Assembly (NCBI GenBank): GCA_947373605.1
Contig: CANBYM010000004.1
Span: 1 to 55,740, forward strand
Length of the DNA stretch: 55,740 nucleotides
Direction of reading: 5' to 3'
Source: Comamonadaceae bacterium
GTDB lineage: Bacteria > Pseudomonadota > Gammaproteobacteria > Burkholderiales > Burkholderiaceae_C
Below are positions 44,351-52,397 of the stretch, piece by piece. Within the stretch, counting starts at the first letter, position 1; the number at the start of each line of letters is the position of its first letter. The notes below the pieces were generated by a model. The model saw only the letters and a list, made by a program, of their open reading frames with translations, was not told the origin of the DNA and ran no database searches. The position numbers and the translations under genes were made by a program.

Positions 44351-45592
44351 GCGGAACTCATCGGACTGCGCCATCCACAGCGCCATCCCCCCCAGCACAC
44401 CCATCGCCAGCAAGACCCATAGGCCGTTGCGATAGCCCGCATCAGCGCTCCACAACCAACCCAATCCCAACGGAGCCGCTGCCCGGGACAGTGCCAGCGG
44501 CAAACCCAAAGCGCCGTTGAGTGATGCTGCATGGGCGCGGCTTACATATTGCGCAATGGCCGTCCCCTTGACGATGGTGAGCATCCCGTTGCCTATTCCC
44601 CAGAGCAGCACAAACAGCAATACCAGCGGTAGTGCAATGTGGCGAAAGGCTTCTATGGATGAAGCGGTGGAGGCCAAGGCAAGCAACAGCGCAGCCAGTG
44701 CCAGCGGCATCAGGCATGGAATGATGCGGTTGGCCACATGGACATTGAAGTGCCGCTCGAAAAAGAACAGCAGTAAACGCCCGGACACCTGCGCCAGGCC
44801 GATCGCCGCAGGCACTGCGATGGCCCAGTGTTCACCCATACCGCTTTCCCGCAGCAGCGTGACCATGTGCGTCGGTAACGCAGCGGTCACCCCCATGGTC
44901 AGCACCACAAAGGCGCCCACCAACAGGAACGGGGCACTGCGCAAATGGTCCTTCAACGTATCCCGCGACTGCCCTGTTTCAATGGTTGATGCGTGCACTG
45001 TTGAGACGGGCGCATTCTTCAGGCAAATCCAGTGCAGTGGCGCAACCACGGTCATATGCAGTGCGGCCAAAATCTGCAGCGCATCGCGCCAGCCAAATTG
45101 CGCCATCAGCCACGCAATGAGTGGAATAAAAACCGTGCTGGCCAAACCGCCCAAAAATGTCATGGTGATGATGGCGCGCCGGTAATCATTGGGGTAGCGC
45201 CTTGTCACCACCGCAAACACCGGGGTGTACAGCGTGGCCGCCATGCCCGCGCCCAGTCCGGCCCATGCTGCGTAAAAGGCTATCGGTCCTGCCACCACAC
45301 TGTGCAAACACAGACAGACTGCCACCAGCACCGAGCCGCCCGTCATGACTAGTCGCTCATGGCCCCGGTCGATCCAGCGTCCCACCGGGTAGGCCAGTAA
45401 ACCTTCAAACAACAAGGCCAGGCTGAAGGCCAGAGACGATTGAGTGCGACTCAAACCGAATGCCTGCTCCACCGGCACCATCACCAGCGCAAAAAGATAG
45501 AACACGCTGCCCCAGCTGATCAACTGCCCCAAAGACAAGCAGCCCACCCATCTCGCATCATGGCCGGTTGCTGTTGTGGATGTGGTTGGCAT
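44336..45592 (-). CDS. MFS permease
   Basis: A 418-residue transporter with about 12 hydrophobic helices. Helix 1 reads LGQLISWGSVFYLFALVMVPVE, and the family loop between helices 2 and 3 has YPVGRWIDRGHERLVM. It resembles oxalate/formate-type or monocarboxylate MFS members; the substrate is not certain. The ATG at 45592 is chosen; another at 45616 adds eight residues and would run into the TGGTAAC repeats. It is divergent from edd across a region with operator-like repeats, so it may be co-regulated with sugar-acid breakdown. Confidence 0.85.
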   Translation of the reverse strand: MPTTSTTATGHDARWVGCLSLGQLISWGSVFYLFALVMVPVEQAFGLSRTQSSLAFSLALLFEGLLAYPVGRWIDRGHERLVMTGGSVLVAVCLCLHSVVAGPIAFYAAWAGLGAGMAATLYTPVFAVVTRRYPNDYRRAIITMTFLGGLASTVFIPLIAWLMAQFGWRDALQILAALHMTVVAPLHWICLKNAPVSTVHASTIETGQSRDTLKDHLRSAPFLLVGAFVVLTMGVTAALPTHMVTLLRESGMGEHWAIAVPAAIGLAQVSGRLLLFFFERHFNVHVANRIIPCLMPLALAALLLALASTASSIEAFRHIALPLVLLFVLLWGIGNGMLTIVKGTAIAQYVSRAHAASLNGALGLPLALSRAAAPLGLGWLWSADAGYRNGLWVLLAMGVLGGMALWMAQSDEFRSTPR

Positions 45593-45617
45593 GGCGGTAA
45601 TTATGTCGGTGCGCATT

Positions 45618-45694
45618 TGGTAACCCGCTGGTAACCTGGGCAACACACAAACCGGTGTTTCCCAGTTACCATTGATTGTGTAATTTTGTTACCA
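45618..45694. promoter_or_regulatory. Operator-like array: four TGGTAAC half-sites and a HexR-like palindrome
   Basis: Between the MFS permease and edd, TGGTAAC occurs at 45618-45624 and 45629-45635 (11 bases apart, one helical turn) and in reverse (GTTACCA) at 45665-45671 and 45688-45694. The last one overlaps TGTAATTTTGTTACC at 45679-45693, which fits the HexR operator form TGTAA-N5-TTACA in nine of ten key bases. HexR represses edd-eda in many proteobacteria and is released by KDPG. Its placement 18 bases before the edd ATG suits repression. Which protein binds the other half-sites is unknown. Confidence 0.55.
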
Positions 45695-45710
45695 AAACGA
45701 GAACCAGACT

Positions 45711-47576
45711 ATGGCGACATCCTCCTCCAGTATTGCTTTGCACGCCACCGTGCAGTCCGTCACCCGCCGTATCATCGAGCGCAGTGCGCCGACCCGCGCA
45801 GCCTATCTGGCGCAGATCGATGCCGCCTCTAAGCGCGACCCCGGCGCGCAGCGTATGGGTTGCGCCAATGTGGCCCACGCCTTTGCAGCCATGCCCGACG
45901 CCGACAAGTCCCACGCTACGGGTATCGACAAGTTCAAAGTGGTGGCCGAGCGTGGACCCAATATAGGCATTGTCAATGCCTACAACGATCTGCTGTCTGC
46001 CCATGCGCCGCTGCAGCATTACCCCGATGTCGTCAAGCAGGAAGCCCGCCGTTTGGGTTCTACTGCGCAGGTGGCAGGTGGTGTGCCCGCCATGTGCGAT
46101 GGTGTTACCCAAGGGACCGCGGGTATGGAGCTTAGCCTGTTCAGCCGCGACGCCATTGCCATGGCCACTGCGGTATCGCTCAGCCATGATGTTTTTGATT
46201 GTGCATTGATGCTGGGCGTGTGCGACAAGATCGTGCCGGGCCTATTGATCGGTGCTTTGCATTTCGGACATTTACCAACGGTGTTTGTGCCCGCCGGTCC
46301 TATGACATCCGGCTTGCCCAACAATGAAAAAGCCAAGGTCCGCGAGAAGGCTGCGCAAGGGCTGGTGGGACGCACCGAGTTGCTTGAAGCCGAGTCCGCT
46401 GCCTACCACGGCCAGGGCACCTGCACGTTCTACGGCACGGCCAATAGCAACCAGATGCTGCTCGAAGCCATGGGCCTGCATGTGCCGGGCACGGCGTTCA
46501 TCAACCCCGGCAATTCGGTGCGTGAAGAGCTCACGCGCGAAGCGGTGCGCACGGTGTTGGACATCACCAAAGGCAAGCGCTTTTCGCCTATCGGTGTACT
46601 GGTCGATGAGCGTTGCATCGTCAATGCCATGGTCGCCTTGCTGGCCACCGGCGGTTCGACCAATCACCTTATTCATTGGGTGGCCGTGGCGCGCTCGGCA
46701 GGCATTGTGATTGACTGGAACGACTTTTCAGCGCTCTCCGACGTGGTGCCCTTGCTGACGCGCGTGTATCCCAACGGCAGCGCTGACGTCAACCAGTTTC
46801 AGGCGGCTGGCGGCCCCGGATTTGTGATCCGCGAATTACTCGATGCCGGTTTCATGCACGCCGACGTGTTGACCGTGCGTAGTGGCGGCTTGCGCGAGTA
46901 CAGCCGTATTCCGCAGGCGAACGCCAATGGCACATTGCAATGGCTGGAAGCAGGAGACAGCAAAGATGACAGCGTCGTGCGACCCGCCGCTAAACCGTTC
47001 AGCGCTAGCGGCGGTTTGAAGTTGCTGCAAGGCAATCTGGGGCGCAGCGTGATCAAGGTGTCGGCCGTACCCGACGACCGGCACGTGATTGAAGCGCGAT
47101 GCCGCGTATTCAATTCGCAGGAAGAATTGCACCAGGCCTTCAAGGCCGACGAACTCAACCACGATGTTGTGTGCGTAGTGCGCTGGCAAGGACCGCAGGC
47201 CAATGGCATGCCGGAGTTGCACAAACTCACGCCGCCACTGGCGGTGCTGCAAGGCAAGGGTTACCGCGTGGCCTTAGTGACCGATGGGCGCATGAGTGGT
47301 GCCTCCGGCAAAGTGCCTGCCGCCATTCACGTGTCGCCTGAGGCGGTGGCCGGTGGTGCGCTTGCCAAGGTGTGTGACGGTGATGTGATCCGCCTCGATG
47401 CGCAAGCGCAGACATTGCAAGTGCTGGTGAGCTCGTCGGAGTGGGATGCACGTCCGCTGGCTATCATGCCGCCCGAATTGCGCGCGGCCAACGGCATTGG
47501 GATGGGGCGTGAACTCTTTGCCGGTATGCGCCGCAATGCGCTCACCGCAGAAGAGGGTGCCTGCACTTGGCTGTAA
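45711..47576 (+). CDS. edd: 6-phosphogluconate dehydratase
   Basis: First step of the Entner-Doudoroff branch: 6-phosphogluconate to 2-keto-3-deoxy-6-phosphogluconate. The 621-residue iron-sulfur dehydratase has the family stretches [72 protein letters not shown] (with the cluster Cys) and [21 protein letters not shown]. Length matches Edd. It is 35 bases upstream of eda. A HexR-like site lies before it. Confidence 0.96.
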   Translation: MATSSSSIALHATVQSVTRRIIERSAPTRAAYLAQIDAASKRDPGAQRMGCANVAHAFAAMPDADKSHATGIDKFKVVAERGPNIGIVNAYNDLLSAHAPLQHYPDVVKQEARRLGSTAQVAGGVPAMCDGVTQGTAGMELSLFSRDAIAMATAVSLSHDVFDCALMLGVCDKIVPGLLIGALHFGHLPTVFVPAGPMTSGLPNNEKAKVREKAAQGLVGRTELLEAESAAYHGQGTCTFYGTANSNQMLLEAMGLHVPGTAFINPGNSVREELTREAVRTVLDITKGKRFSPIGVLVDERCIVNAMVALLATGGSTNHLIHWVAVARSAGIVIDWNDFSALSDVVPLLTRVYPNGSADVNQFQAAGGPGFVIRELLDAGFMHADVLTVRSGGLREYSRIPQANANGTLQWLEAGDSKDDSVVRPAAKPFSASGGLKLLQGNLGRSVIKVSAVPDDRHVIEARCRVFNSQEELHQAFKADELNHDVVCVVRWQGPQANGMPELHKLTPPLAVLQGKGYRVALVTDGRMSGASGKVPAAIHVSPEAVAGGALAKVCDGDVIRLDAQAQTLQVLVSSSEWDARPLAIMPPELRAANGIGMGRELFAGMRRNALTAEEGACTWL

Positions 47577-47611
47577 CGGATTCCCATTCTTAAAAACAAA
47601 GAGACATTGCT

Positions 47612-48253
47612 ATGAGCGCCACCCAACAATTTACCCCCCTGCAAGTGATGCAGGACGCACCGGTTATCCCCGTCATCGTGTTGAATGATGTCGCACACGC
47701 TGTGCCGATGGCTCGCGCGCTGGTGGCCGGCGGCATTCGTATGCTGGAAGTTACGTTGCGCACACCGCAGGCGCTGGCGTGTATCGAGGCTATTGCCAAG
47801 GCGGTGCCCGAGGCCGTGGTCGGTGCCGGAACTGTGCGATCCAAAGCGGACGCACAAGCGGCGGCCAACGCGGGTTCGCGATTTGCCGTGAGCCCCGGCT
47901 ACACCAGCGCCGTGGGTCAAGCCTGTCGCGATGCCGGTCTGGCATTGTTGCCCGGCGTGGCAACTGGTAGTGAAATCATGATGGCGCAGGAAGACGGCTT
48001 TACTCAGCTCAAGTTCTTCCCCGCCATGCAAGCCGGTGGACCCGCCATGTTGAAGGCCTGGAGCGGTCCGTTTTTTGATGTGCAGTTTTGCCCCACCGGC
48101 GGCGTCACACTGCAAAACGCGTCGGAGTTTCTGGCCTTGCCAAACGTGGTGTGCGTGGGCGGATCTTGGCTGGTTCCGGCGGACGCTATGGCTAAGGGCG
48201 ATTGGTTGCGAATAACGCAGCTGGCGCTGGATACCAAGGCGCTCAGGAAATAA
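47612..48253 (+). CDS. eda: KDPG aldolase (2-keto-3-deoxy-6-phosphogluconate aldolase)
   Basis: Cleaves KDPG to pyruvate and glyceraldehyde 3-phosphate. The 213 residues carry Glu46 and Arg50 in LEVTLRTP, and the Schiff-base Lys134 in TQLKFFPAM. PVIPVIVLNDVAHA and CPTGGVT complete the family signature. It forms an operon with edd. Its stop (48253) abuts the stop of the convergent gloA (48254). Confidence 0.96.
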   Translation: MSATQQFTPLQVMQDAPVIPVIVLNDVAHAVPMARALVAGGIRMLEVTLRTPQALACIEAIAKAVPEAVVGAGTVRSKADAQAAANAGSRFAVSPGYTSAVGQACRDAGLALLPGVATGSEIMMAQEDGFTQLKFFPAMQAGGPAMLKAWSGPFFDVQFCPTGGVTLQNASEFLALPNVVCVGGSWLVPADAMAKGDWLRITQLALDTKALRK

Positions 48254-48640
48254 TCAAGCGTCGCGCTGAATCAGTTCGATCTTGTAACCGTCCGGGTCGG
48301 TAACGAACGCGATAACCGTGGTGCCGCCTGCAACCGGTCCGGCCGGACGGGTAACGTTGCCGCCGTTGGCCTGAATTTTTTCACACGCTGCATAGGCGTC
48401 GGGCACGCCCAGTGCAATGTGACCATACGCGGTGCCCATCTCGTATTTGTCTACGCCCCAGTTGTAGGTAAGTTCAATTTCCGCTTGCGCCGGATTGGCT
48501 TCAAACCCCAGAAAGGCCAGCGTGTATTTGTAGGCCGGGTTCTCCGAAGTGCGCAGCAGTTGCATGCCCAGCACATTGGTATAGAAATCGATGGAGCGTT
48601 GAAGATCGCCAACGCGCAGCATGGTGTGGAGTATTCGCAT
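48254..48640 (-). CDS. gloA: Lactoylglutathione lyase (glyoxalase I)
   Basis: Converts the methylglyoxal-glutathione adduct to S-lactoylglutathione. The 128 residues have all four metal ligands at the same positions as the Escherichia coli enzyme: His5, Glu56, His74 and Glu122. The short bacterial form without the extra loop is the nickel type. The start at 48640 ([16 protein letters not shown]) is family-standard; the frame to 48694 is not needed. It neighbours eda, whose triose product can give methylglyoxal, which may be a chance link. Confidence 0.95.
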   Translation of the reverse strand: MRILHTMLRVGDLQRSIDFYTNVLGMQLLRTSENPAYKYTLAFLGFEANPAQAEIELTYNWGVDKYEMGTAYGHIALGVPDAYAACEKIQANGGNVTRPAGPVAGGTTVIAFVTDPDGYKIELIQRDA

Positions 48641-48660
48641 GGGGCTATTCTGACGCAGGT

Positions 48661-49596
48661 CTAACAATCCTGCTCGGGTGCTACGGAACTCCATTCAAAC
48701 CAGCCGCCGTCAAACACGCTGATGCGGTCCCAGCCCATCAACCAAGCGTAGAAAAATGCGAGCGATGCCCGCCATCCGGTACCGCAGTAAAAGGCGATGT
48801 CCATATCACGGTAAATACCGCAGCGCTCCCAGAGTGCAGCAAGGTCGGAAGCGCTGCGCATGGTGCCATCAGCGTTTTGAAGCGCGCTCATGTCGTTGAC
48901 GTCTCCACCTTTGCCGGCATGGCCCCACAGCGCACCGGGTATGTCACCTTTGGTTTTGATGTAAAGGTAGCCGGAGGTCTGGCCGGTATGTTCTTCCCAG
49001 GTTCGAATGCTCACCAGTGCGTGCTTGAGTGTTGGACTGACAGTGAGGTTGGCATAGCGCCGTGCTTGTGTCCGATCGATTTTGAAATGTGGATTGCCAG
49101 GCCCTGGCAGGCCGAACTCCCGCGCTGGCAATACCGCCTCCGCAACCCCGCTTTCGCAGGGGAAACCTGCACGATGCCAGCTATCAAAACCGCCGTCCAG
49201 CAGGCGCACATCCTGTACACCGGCATAGAGCATCAGGTGGGCCACGCGCGCGGCAGCAGACTGGTTGCGTCCATACAAAACTACCGTCGTTTTGTAATGA
49301 ATACCGTGAATACCAAGGCGTGCCAATAAGGCAACGTCGTCTATTGCGTTCCAGAAGGGTGGCGCTTCCAGCGCCTGCGTGTCAATGTAGTGCGCACCCG
49401 GAATGTGCTTGCTACAGAACGCATGATGTGCGTCGCAACTCACTTCGAATAGTGCCCAATCGCACCCCTTTGCTTGGGCGCGTGTTGCAGCCTGCAAATA
49501 GGTATGGAGCGCTTGCGCCGATACCAAATGGCGTCCGCGTGGCAGATCCGCGCGGGGTGACGCCGTGCTGCAAAAAGCAGTGTTGAGTGCAGTCAC
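48661..49596 (-). CDS. Two-domain thiosulfate/3-mercaptopyruvate sulfurtransferase
   Basis: A 311-residue tandem rhodanese. The N-terminal domain loop reads [12 protein letters not shown] and lacks cysteine, as usual. The C-terminal domain has the catalytic Cys271 in [16 protein letters not shown] and FDGGWFEWS. The CGTGWRA loop is closer to YnjE-like or thiosulfate sulfurtransferases than to the CGSGVT loop of 3-mercaptopyruvate enzymes. There is no clear signal peptide. It is the third rhodanese-type protein in the window. It is divergent from a cupin gene with 53 bases between. Confidence 0.88.
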   Translation of the reverse strand: MTALNTAFCSTASPRADLPRGRHLVSAQALHTYLQAATRAQAKGCDWALFEVSCDAHHAFCSKHIPGAHYIDTQALEAPPFWNAIDDVALLARLGIHGIHYKTTVVLYGRNQSAAARVAHLMLYAGVQDVRLLDGGFDSWHRAGFPCESGVAEAVLPAREFGLPGPGNPHFKIDRTQARRYANLTVSPTLKHALVSIRTWEEHTGQTSGYLYIKTKGDIPGALWGHAGKGGDVNDMSALQNADGTMRSASDLAALWERCGIYRDMDIAFYCGTGWRASLAFFYAWLMGWDRISVFDGGWFEWSSVAPEQDC

Positions 49597-49649
49597 GCTA
49601 AACTGCTTCGCTTCTCAAACTGCTGCGGCCTATACACGGACTGAATGCC

Positions 49650-50033
49650 ATGACCCATTTCACCAAAGTTGTTTTGTATACCGATACCGACGGCCGCGCG
49701 CGTTTTCGTGACGAGCAGATCCCATTGACCGAGGGCAATCCGCAGTCTCTGTTGTCGCAGGTGTTTGCCAGCGGTGGCATGCAGTTGCGTCAAAGCCCGG
49801 TGGATTTTCGCAGCCAGATCCACTGTACCGGCAGTCCGCAATGGTGTTTCATTTTGGCAGGACAAATGGAGATCGGTTTGCAGGGCGGCGTATCCAGAAT
49901 TTTTAAGCCCGGCGAGCATTTCTATTCTGCTGACCTGCTGCCAGAAGGCGCCACCTTTGATCCAGCAGTCCATGGGCACTGGAGCCGCCAACTCGGTGAT
50001 GTGCCTTTGCAGACCTTGTTTGTCCGCGGCTGA
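49650..50033 (+). CDS. Small cupin-domain protein
   Basis: A 127-residue single cupin barrel with the strands QIHCTGSPQWCFILAGQMEI, SRIFKPGEHFYSADLLPEG and HWSRQLGDVPLQTLFVRG. The usual metal-ligand set HxH...E...H is only partly visible, so it may bind a metal weakly or act as a binding protein. No partner is apparent: upstream is a divergent sulfurtransferase, downstream an inverted-repeat element. Function unknown. Confidence 0.75.
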   Translation: MTHFTKVVLYTDTDGRARFRDEQIPLTEGNPQSLLSQVFASGGMQLRQSPVDFRSQIHCTGSPQWCFILAGQMEIGLQGGVSRIFKPGEHFYSADLLPEGATFDPAVHGHWSRQLGDVPLQTLFVRG

Positions 50034-50047
50034 TTACAGGCTCATGA

Positions 50048-50353
50048 AATAAAAACAGCCCTATTTTGGCTAGCCGTTCAATGAACTTGTTGAACAGCTT
50101 TGTCCGATCCGTGACATCCCCTCCACATGTAAAAGTCTTGAGGGGATTCCTCTTTGTGAGAGCGCAATCAACCGTCTGTTGACGAAAGTCCGATTTTTCA
50201 GCGAAAAACCGAGTTTATATCCCATCTCGCGAAATGTTGACGCGCAAATGAAAACGCCATCCACACATTTCTGCATAGATGGCGTTCAAGGAGAAGGGTC
50301 CGTTCTATCAAAAAGTTAATTGAACGGCTAGCCATAATAGGGCTGTTTTTATT
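50048..50353. mobile_element. MITE-like element with 35-bp terminal inverted repeats
   Basis: The ends 50048-50082 and 50319-50353 are inverted copies of each other with a single mismatch in 35 bases (core AACAGCCCTATTTTGGCT in one, TTATGG in the other). The 306-bp unit contains another hairpin, AACGCCATC (50253-50261) with GATGGCGTT (50278-50286). A minus-strand frame of 68 codons (50070-50276) shows no protein family. It fills the gap between the convergent cupin and rhlE genes and so may also act as a two-way terminator. No transposase is present, so movement would need one in trans. No target duplication was clear. Confidence 0.6.
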
Positions 50354-50382
50354 AATGCCGGCGCAGGGCCGGATCGGGTGCG

Positions 50383-52140
50383 TTACCGGCTTGAATTTCC
50401 GCCGGGTCCACGTGGCCCGCGTGGACCATTGCCACCGCGACCGCCGCCGCCACCACTACCAAATCCGCCACCACCAGCGTATCCGCCACCGCTGCCGCCA
50501 TTGCGATTGCCGCCGAAGTTGCCCCGGCGTGCGCCGCGCTCTGCCATCAGGTCTACGCTAGTGCGCATGGGGTCCGGTTGTCCTGCCGGTGCACGGGGTG
50601 CGCGTGGCTCGTTGGCAAAACCGGCGGGCTGGCTCATGCCGCCACCCATGCCACCATTTTGGCGACCACGGCCCTGGCCCTGCGGCGGACGGGCACCTTG
50701 CGGGCGCGGAGGTTGAAACTCGCCGGAATCACGGCCGCGGTTGCCGCCTTGGCCACCACCACTGCGACCACGGCCTGCGCCCTGACCGCCACCGCCATTG
50801 CCGGCGCCTTGACTACCACCGTTGCCGCCGCGTCCACCACCAGCGCCTTGGCCGGCTTTGTTTTCACGCACACGTTGCAGCATTTCTGTGCGTGCCGCTT
50901 TGGCAGCAGCCTGCATCACATCGCGGCTTGGCGGCTTACCAGCACCACCCCAGATCGTCTGGCGTCCCATGGCAATGGGTTCGGCCTTTTCGCCGGGTTC
51001 GGGGCCGAAGCCTTCCACAAACTTGACTTCAATGTTTTGCTTGGTAAAGCGCTCGATGTCTTGCATAAAGCCTTCTTCGTCCATGCAGACCAGATTTACC
51101 GCAGCGCCATCGGCACCGGCACGACCGGTACGTCCGATGCGGTGCACATAGTCTTCGCTCACATTGGGGATTTCGTAGTTCACGACGTGCGGCAGGTCGT
51201 CAATATCAATGCCACGCGCTGCGATATCAGTTGCCACCAAGGCACGTACGTCGCCGCTCTTGAAGCCGCTCAGTGCCTGCGTGCGTGCTGCCTGGCTCTT
51301 GTTGCCGTGCAAGGCCATGGCGGTGATGCCGTTCTTTTCCAGAAACTCGGCTACATTGTTGGCACCGAATTTGGTACGCGTGAACACGAGCACCTGGCTC
51401 CAGTTTTGTTCATTGATGATGTGGGCCAGCAGGGCCTTTTTCTTGCCGCGACCCACCGGGTGAATGACTTGGGTGATGCGTTGCACAGTGGTGTTGCGTG
51501 GAGTCACCTGCACACTTTGCGGGTTCTTCAACAGGCCGTTGGCCAGATCCCGGATTTCGTCGCTGAATGTGGCGGAGAACAGTAGGCTTTGCTTTTCCTT
51601 GGGCACAAGCGCCAACACTTTCTTCACGTCATGGATAAAACCCATGTCGAGCATGCGGTCCGCCTCGTCGAGCACCAGCATCTGTACCTGACCCAAGTCC
51701 AGCATGCCTTGTTGTTGCAGGTCCAGCAAACGTCCGGGTGTGGCAACCAGAATATCTACGCCTTTTTTGAGCTTGGAGATTTGTGGGTTCATACCTACGC
51801 CACCAAAAATGACAGTGGAGCTCAGTTCCAGGTATTTGCCGTAAGTGCGAACCGACTCTTCCACCTGAGCCGCCAGTTCGCGAGTCGGGGTGAGTACCAG
51901 GGCACGGATGCCTACGCCACCGAATTTATTTTTTGCGCTGGTACCTGTAGACAAGCGATGCAGCATGGGCAGGGTAAAGGCAGCTGTTTTGCCGGTGCCG
52001 GTTTGGGCACCGCCCAGCAGGTCGTTACCGGCCATCACCAGGGGGATGGCTTGCGCCTGAATTGCGGTGGGGGTTTCATAGCCCTCTTCGCGCACGGCTT
52101 TTACGATGGCCGGGGCCAGATTCAATTCTTCGAAGTTCAT
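50383..52140 (-). CDS. rhlE: DEAD-box ATP-dependent RNA helicase
   Basis: A 585-residue RNA helicase. The Q motif is [15 protein letters not shown], then [11 protein letters not shown] (Walker A), [41 protein letters not shown], and in the second domain [13 protein letters not shown] and [10 protein letters not shown]. The core ends near residue 375. The last 150 or so residues are a low-complexity Gly/Arg/Gln/Asn tail ([20 protein letters not shown] onward) of RGG type, expected to bind RNA and perhaps drive condensation. RhlE acts in ribosome assembly and RNA turnover, above all in the cold. The start overlaps no upstream gene; a hairpin-rich leader precedes it. Confidence 0.94.
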   Translation of the reverse strand: MNFEELNLAPAIVKAVREEGYETPTAIQAQAIPLVMAGNDLLGGAQTGTGKTAAFTLPMLHRLSTGTSAKNKFGGVGIRALVLTPTRELAAQVEESVRTYGKYLELSSTVIFGGVGMNPQISKLKKGVDILVATPGRLLDLQQQGMLDLGQVQMLVLDEADRMLDMGFIHDVKKVLALVPKEKQSLLFSATFSDEIRDLANGLLKNPQSVQVTPRNTTVQRITQVIHPVGRGKKKALLAHIINEQNWSQVLVFTRTKFGANNVAEFLEKNGITAMALHGNKSQAARTQALSGFKSGDVRALVATDIAARGIDIDDLPHVVNYEIPNVSEDYVHRIGRTGRAGADGAAVNLVCMDEEGFMQDIERFTKQNIEVKFVEGFGPEPGEKAEPIAMGRQTIWGGAGKPPSRDVMQAAAKAARTEMLQRVRENKAGQGAGGGRGGNGGSQGAGNGGGGQGAGRGRSGGGQGGNRGRDSGEFQPPRPQGARPPQGQGRGRQNGGMGGGMSQPAGFANEPRAPRAPAGQPDPMRTSVDLMAERGARRGNFGGNRNGGSGGGYAGGGGFGSGGGGGRGGNGPRGPRGPGGNSSR

Positions 52141-52151
52141 GAGTTTTATTG

Positions 52152-52206
52152 GCGCCCTTCCAGGGCGCTGGGGTACCGGCCGTTCCGATTGTTTGGAACA
52201 ACCGGT
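52152..52206 (-). promoter_or_regulatory. Two hairpins in the rhlE 5' leader
   Basis: Just before the rhlE start (52140), GCGCCCT (52152-52158) pairs perfectly with AGGGCGC (52162-52168) around three bases. Further up, ACCGG-GTTCC (52175-52179 and 52182-52186) pairs with GGAAC-CCGGT (52195-52199 and 52202-52206) around an eight-base loop. The first stem begins 12 bases from the ATG and sits where the ribosome site would be; no good ribosome site is otherwise visible. It may control translation, for example by temperature or by helicase feedback. The rest of the 257-base gap to the DUF1631 gene shows nothing clear. Confidence 0.45.
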
Positions 52207-52397
52207 CAGTCAAAGGCAGATGGATTCAAAAGGTGGGGCGCAATAGATAGTTGGCCCCCAGCAAGGTGCTGGCATCGCGGGCAACTGAAGCGCCGCGATA
52301 TTCCTATTGTCGCACGTGTCGCCTAAGTCGTCTCGTAAATGTGAATATGCGGCCGAATGCGCTGGTCAGTCGCAGTGGCAACTGCCAGAATACAAGC

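Noticed and set aside
50070..50276. 68-codon minus-strand frame within the inverted-repeat element
   Set aside because: No transposase or other family features, and its end runs into the terminal repeat; treated as part of a non-coding element.
50410..50870. Repetitive GC-rich stretch that could pass for a tandem-repeat element
   Set aside because: It is the Gly/Arg-rich tail of RhlE; the repetition follows from the amino-acid composition.
50578..51585. 335-codon plus-strand frame opposite rhlE
   Set aside because: It is the antisense of a GC-rich helicase gene with a repetitive Ala/Thr-rich product; the helicase strand carries all motifs.
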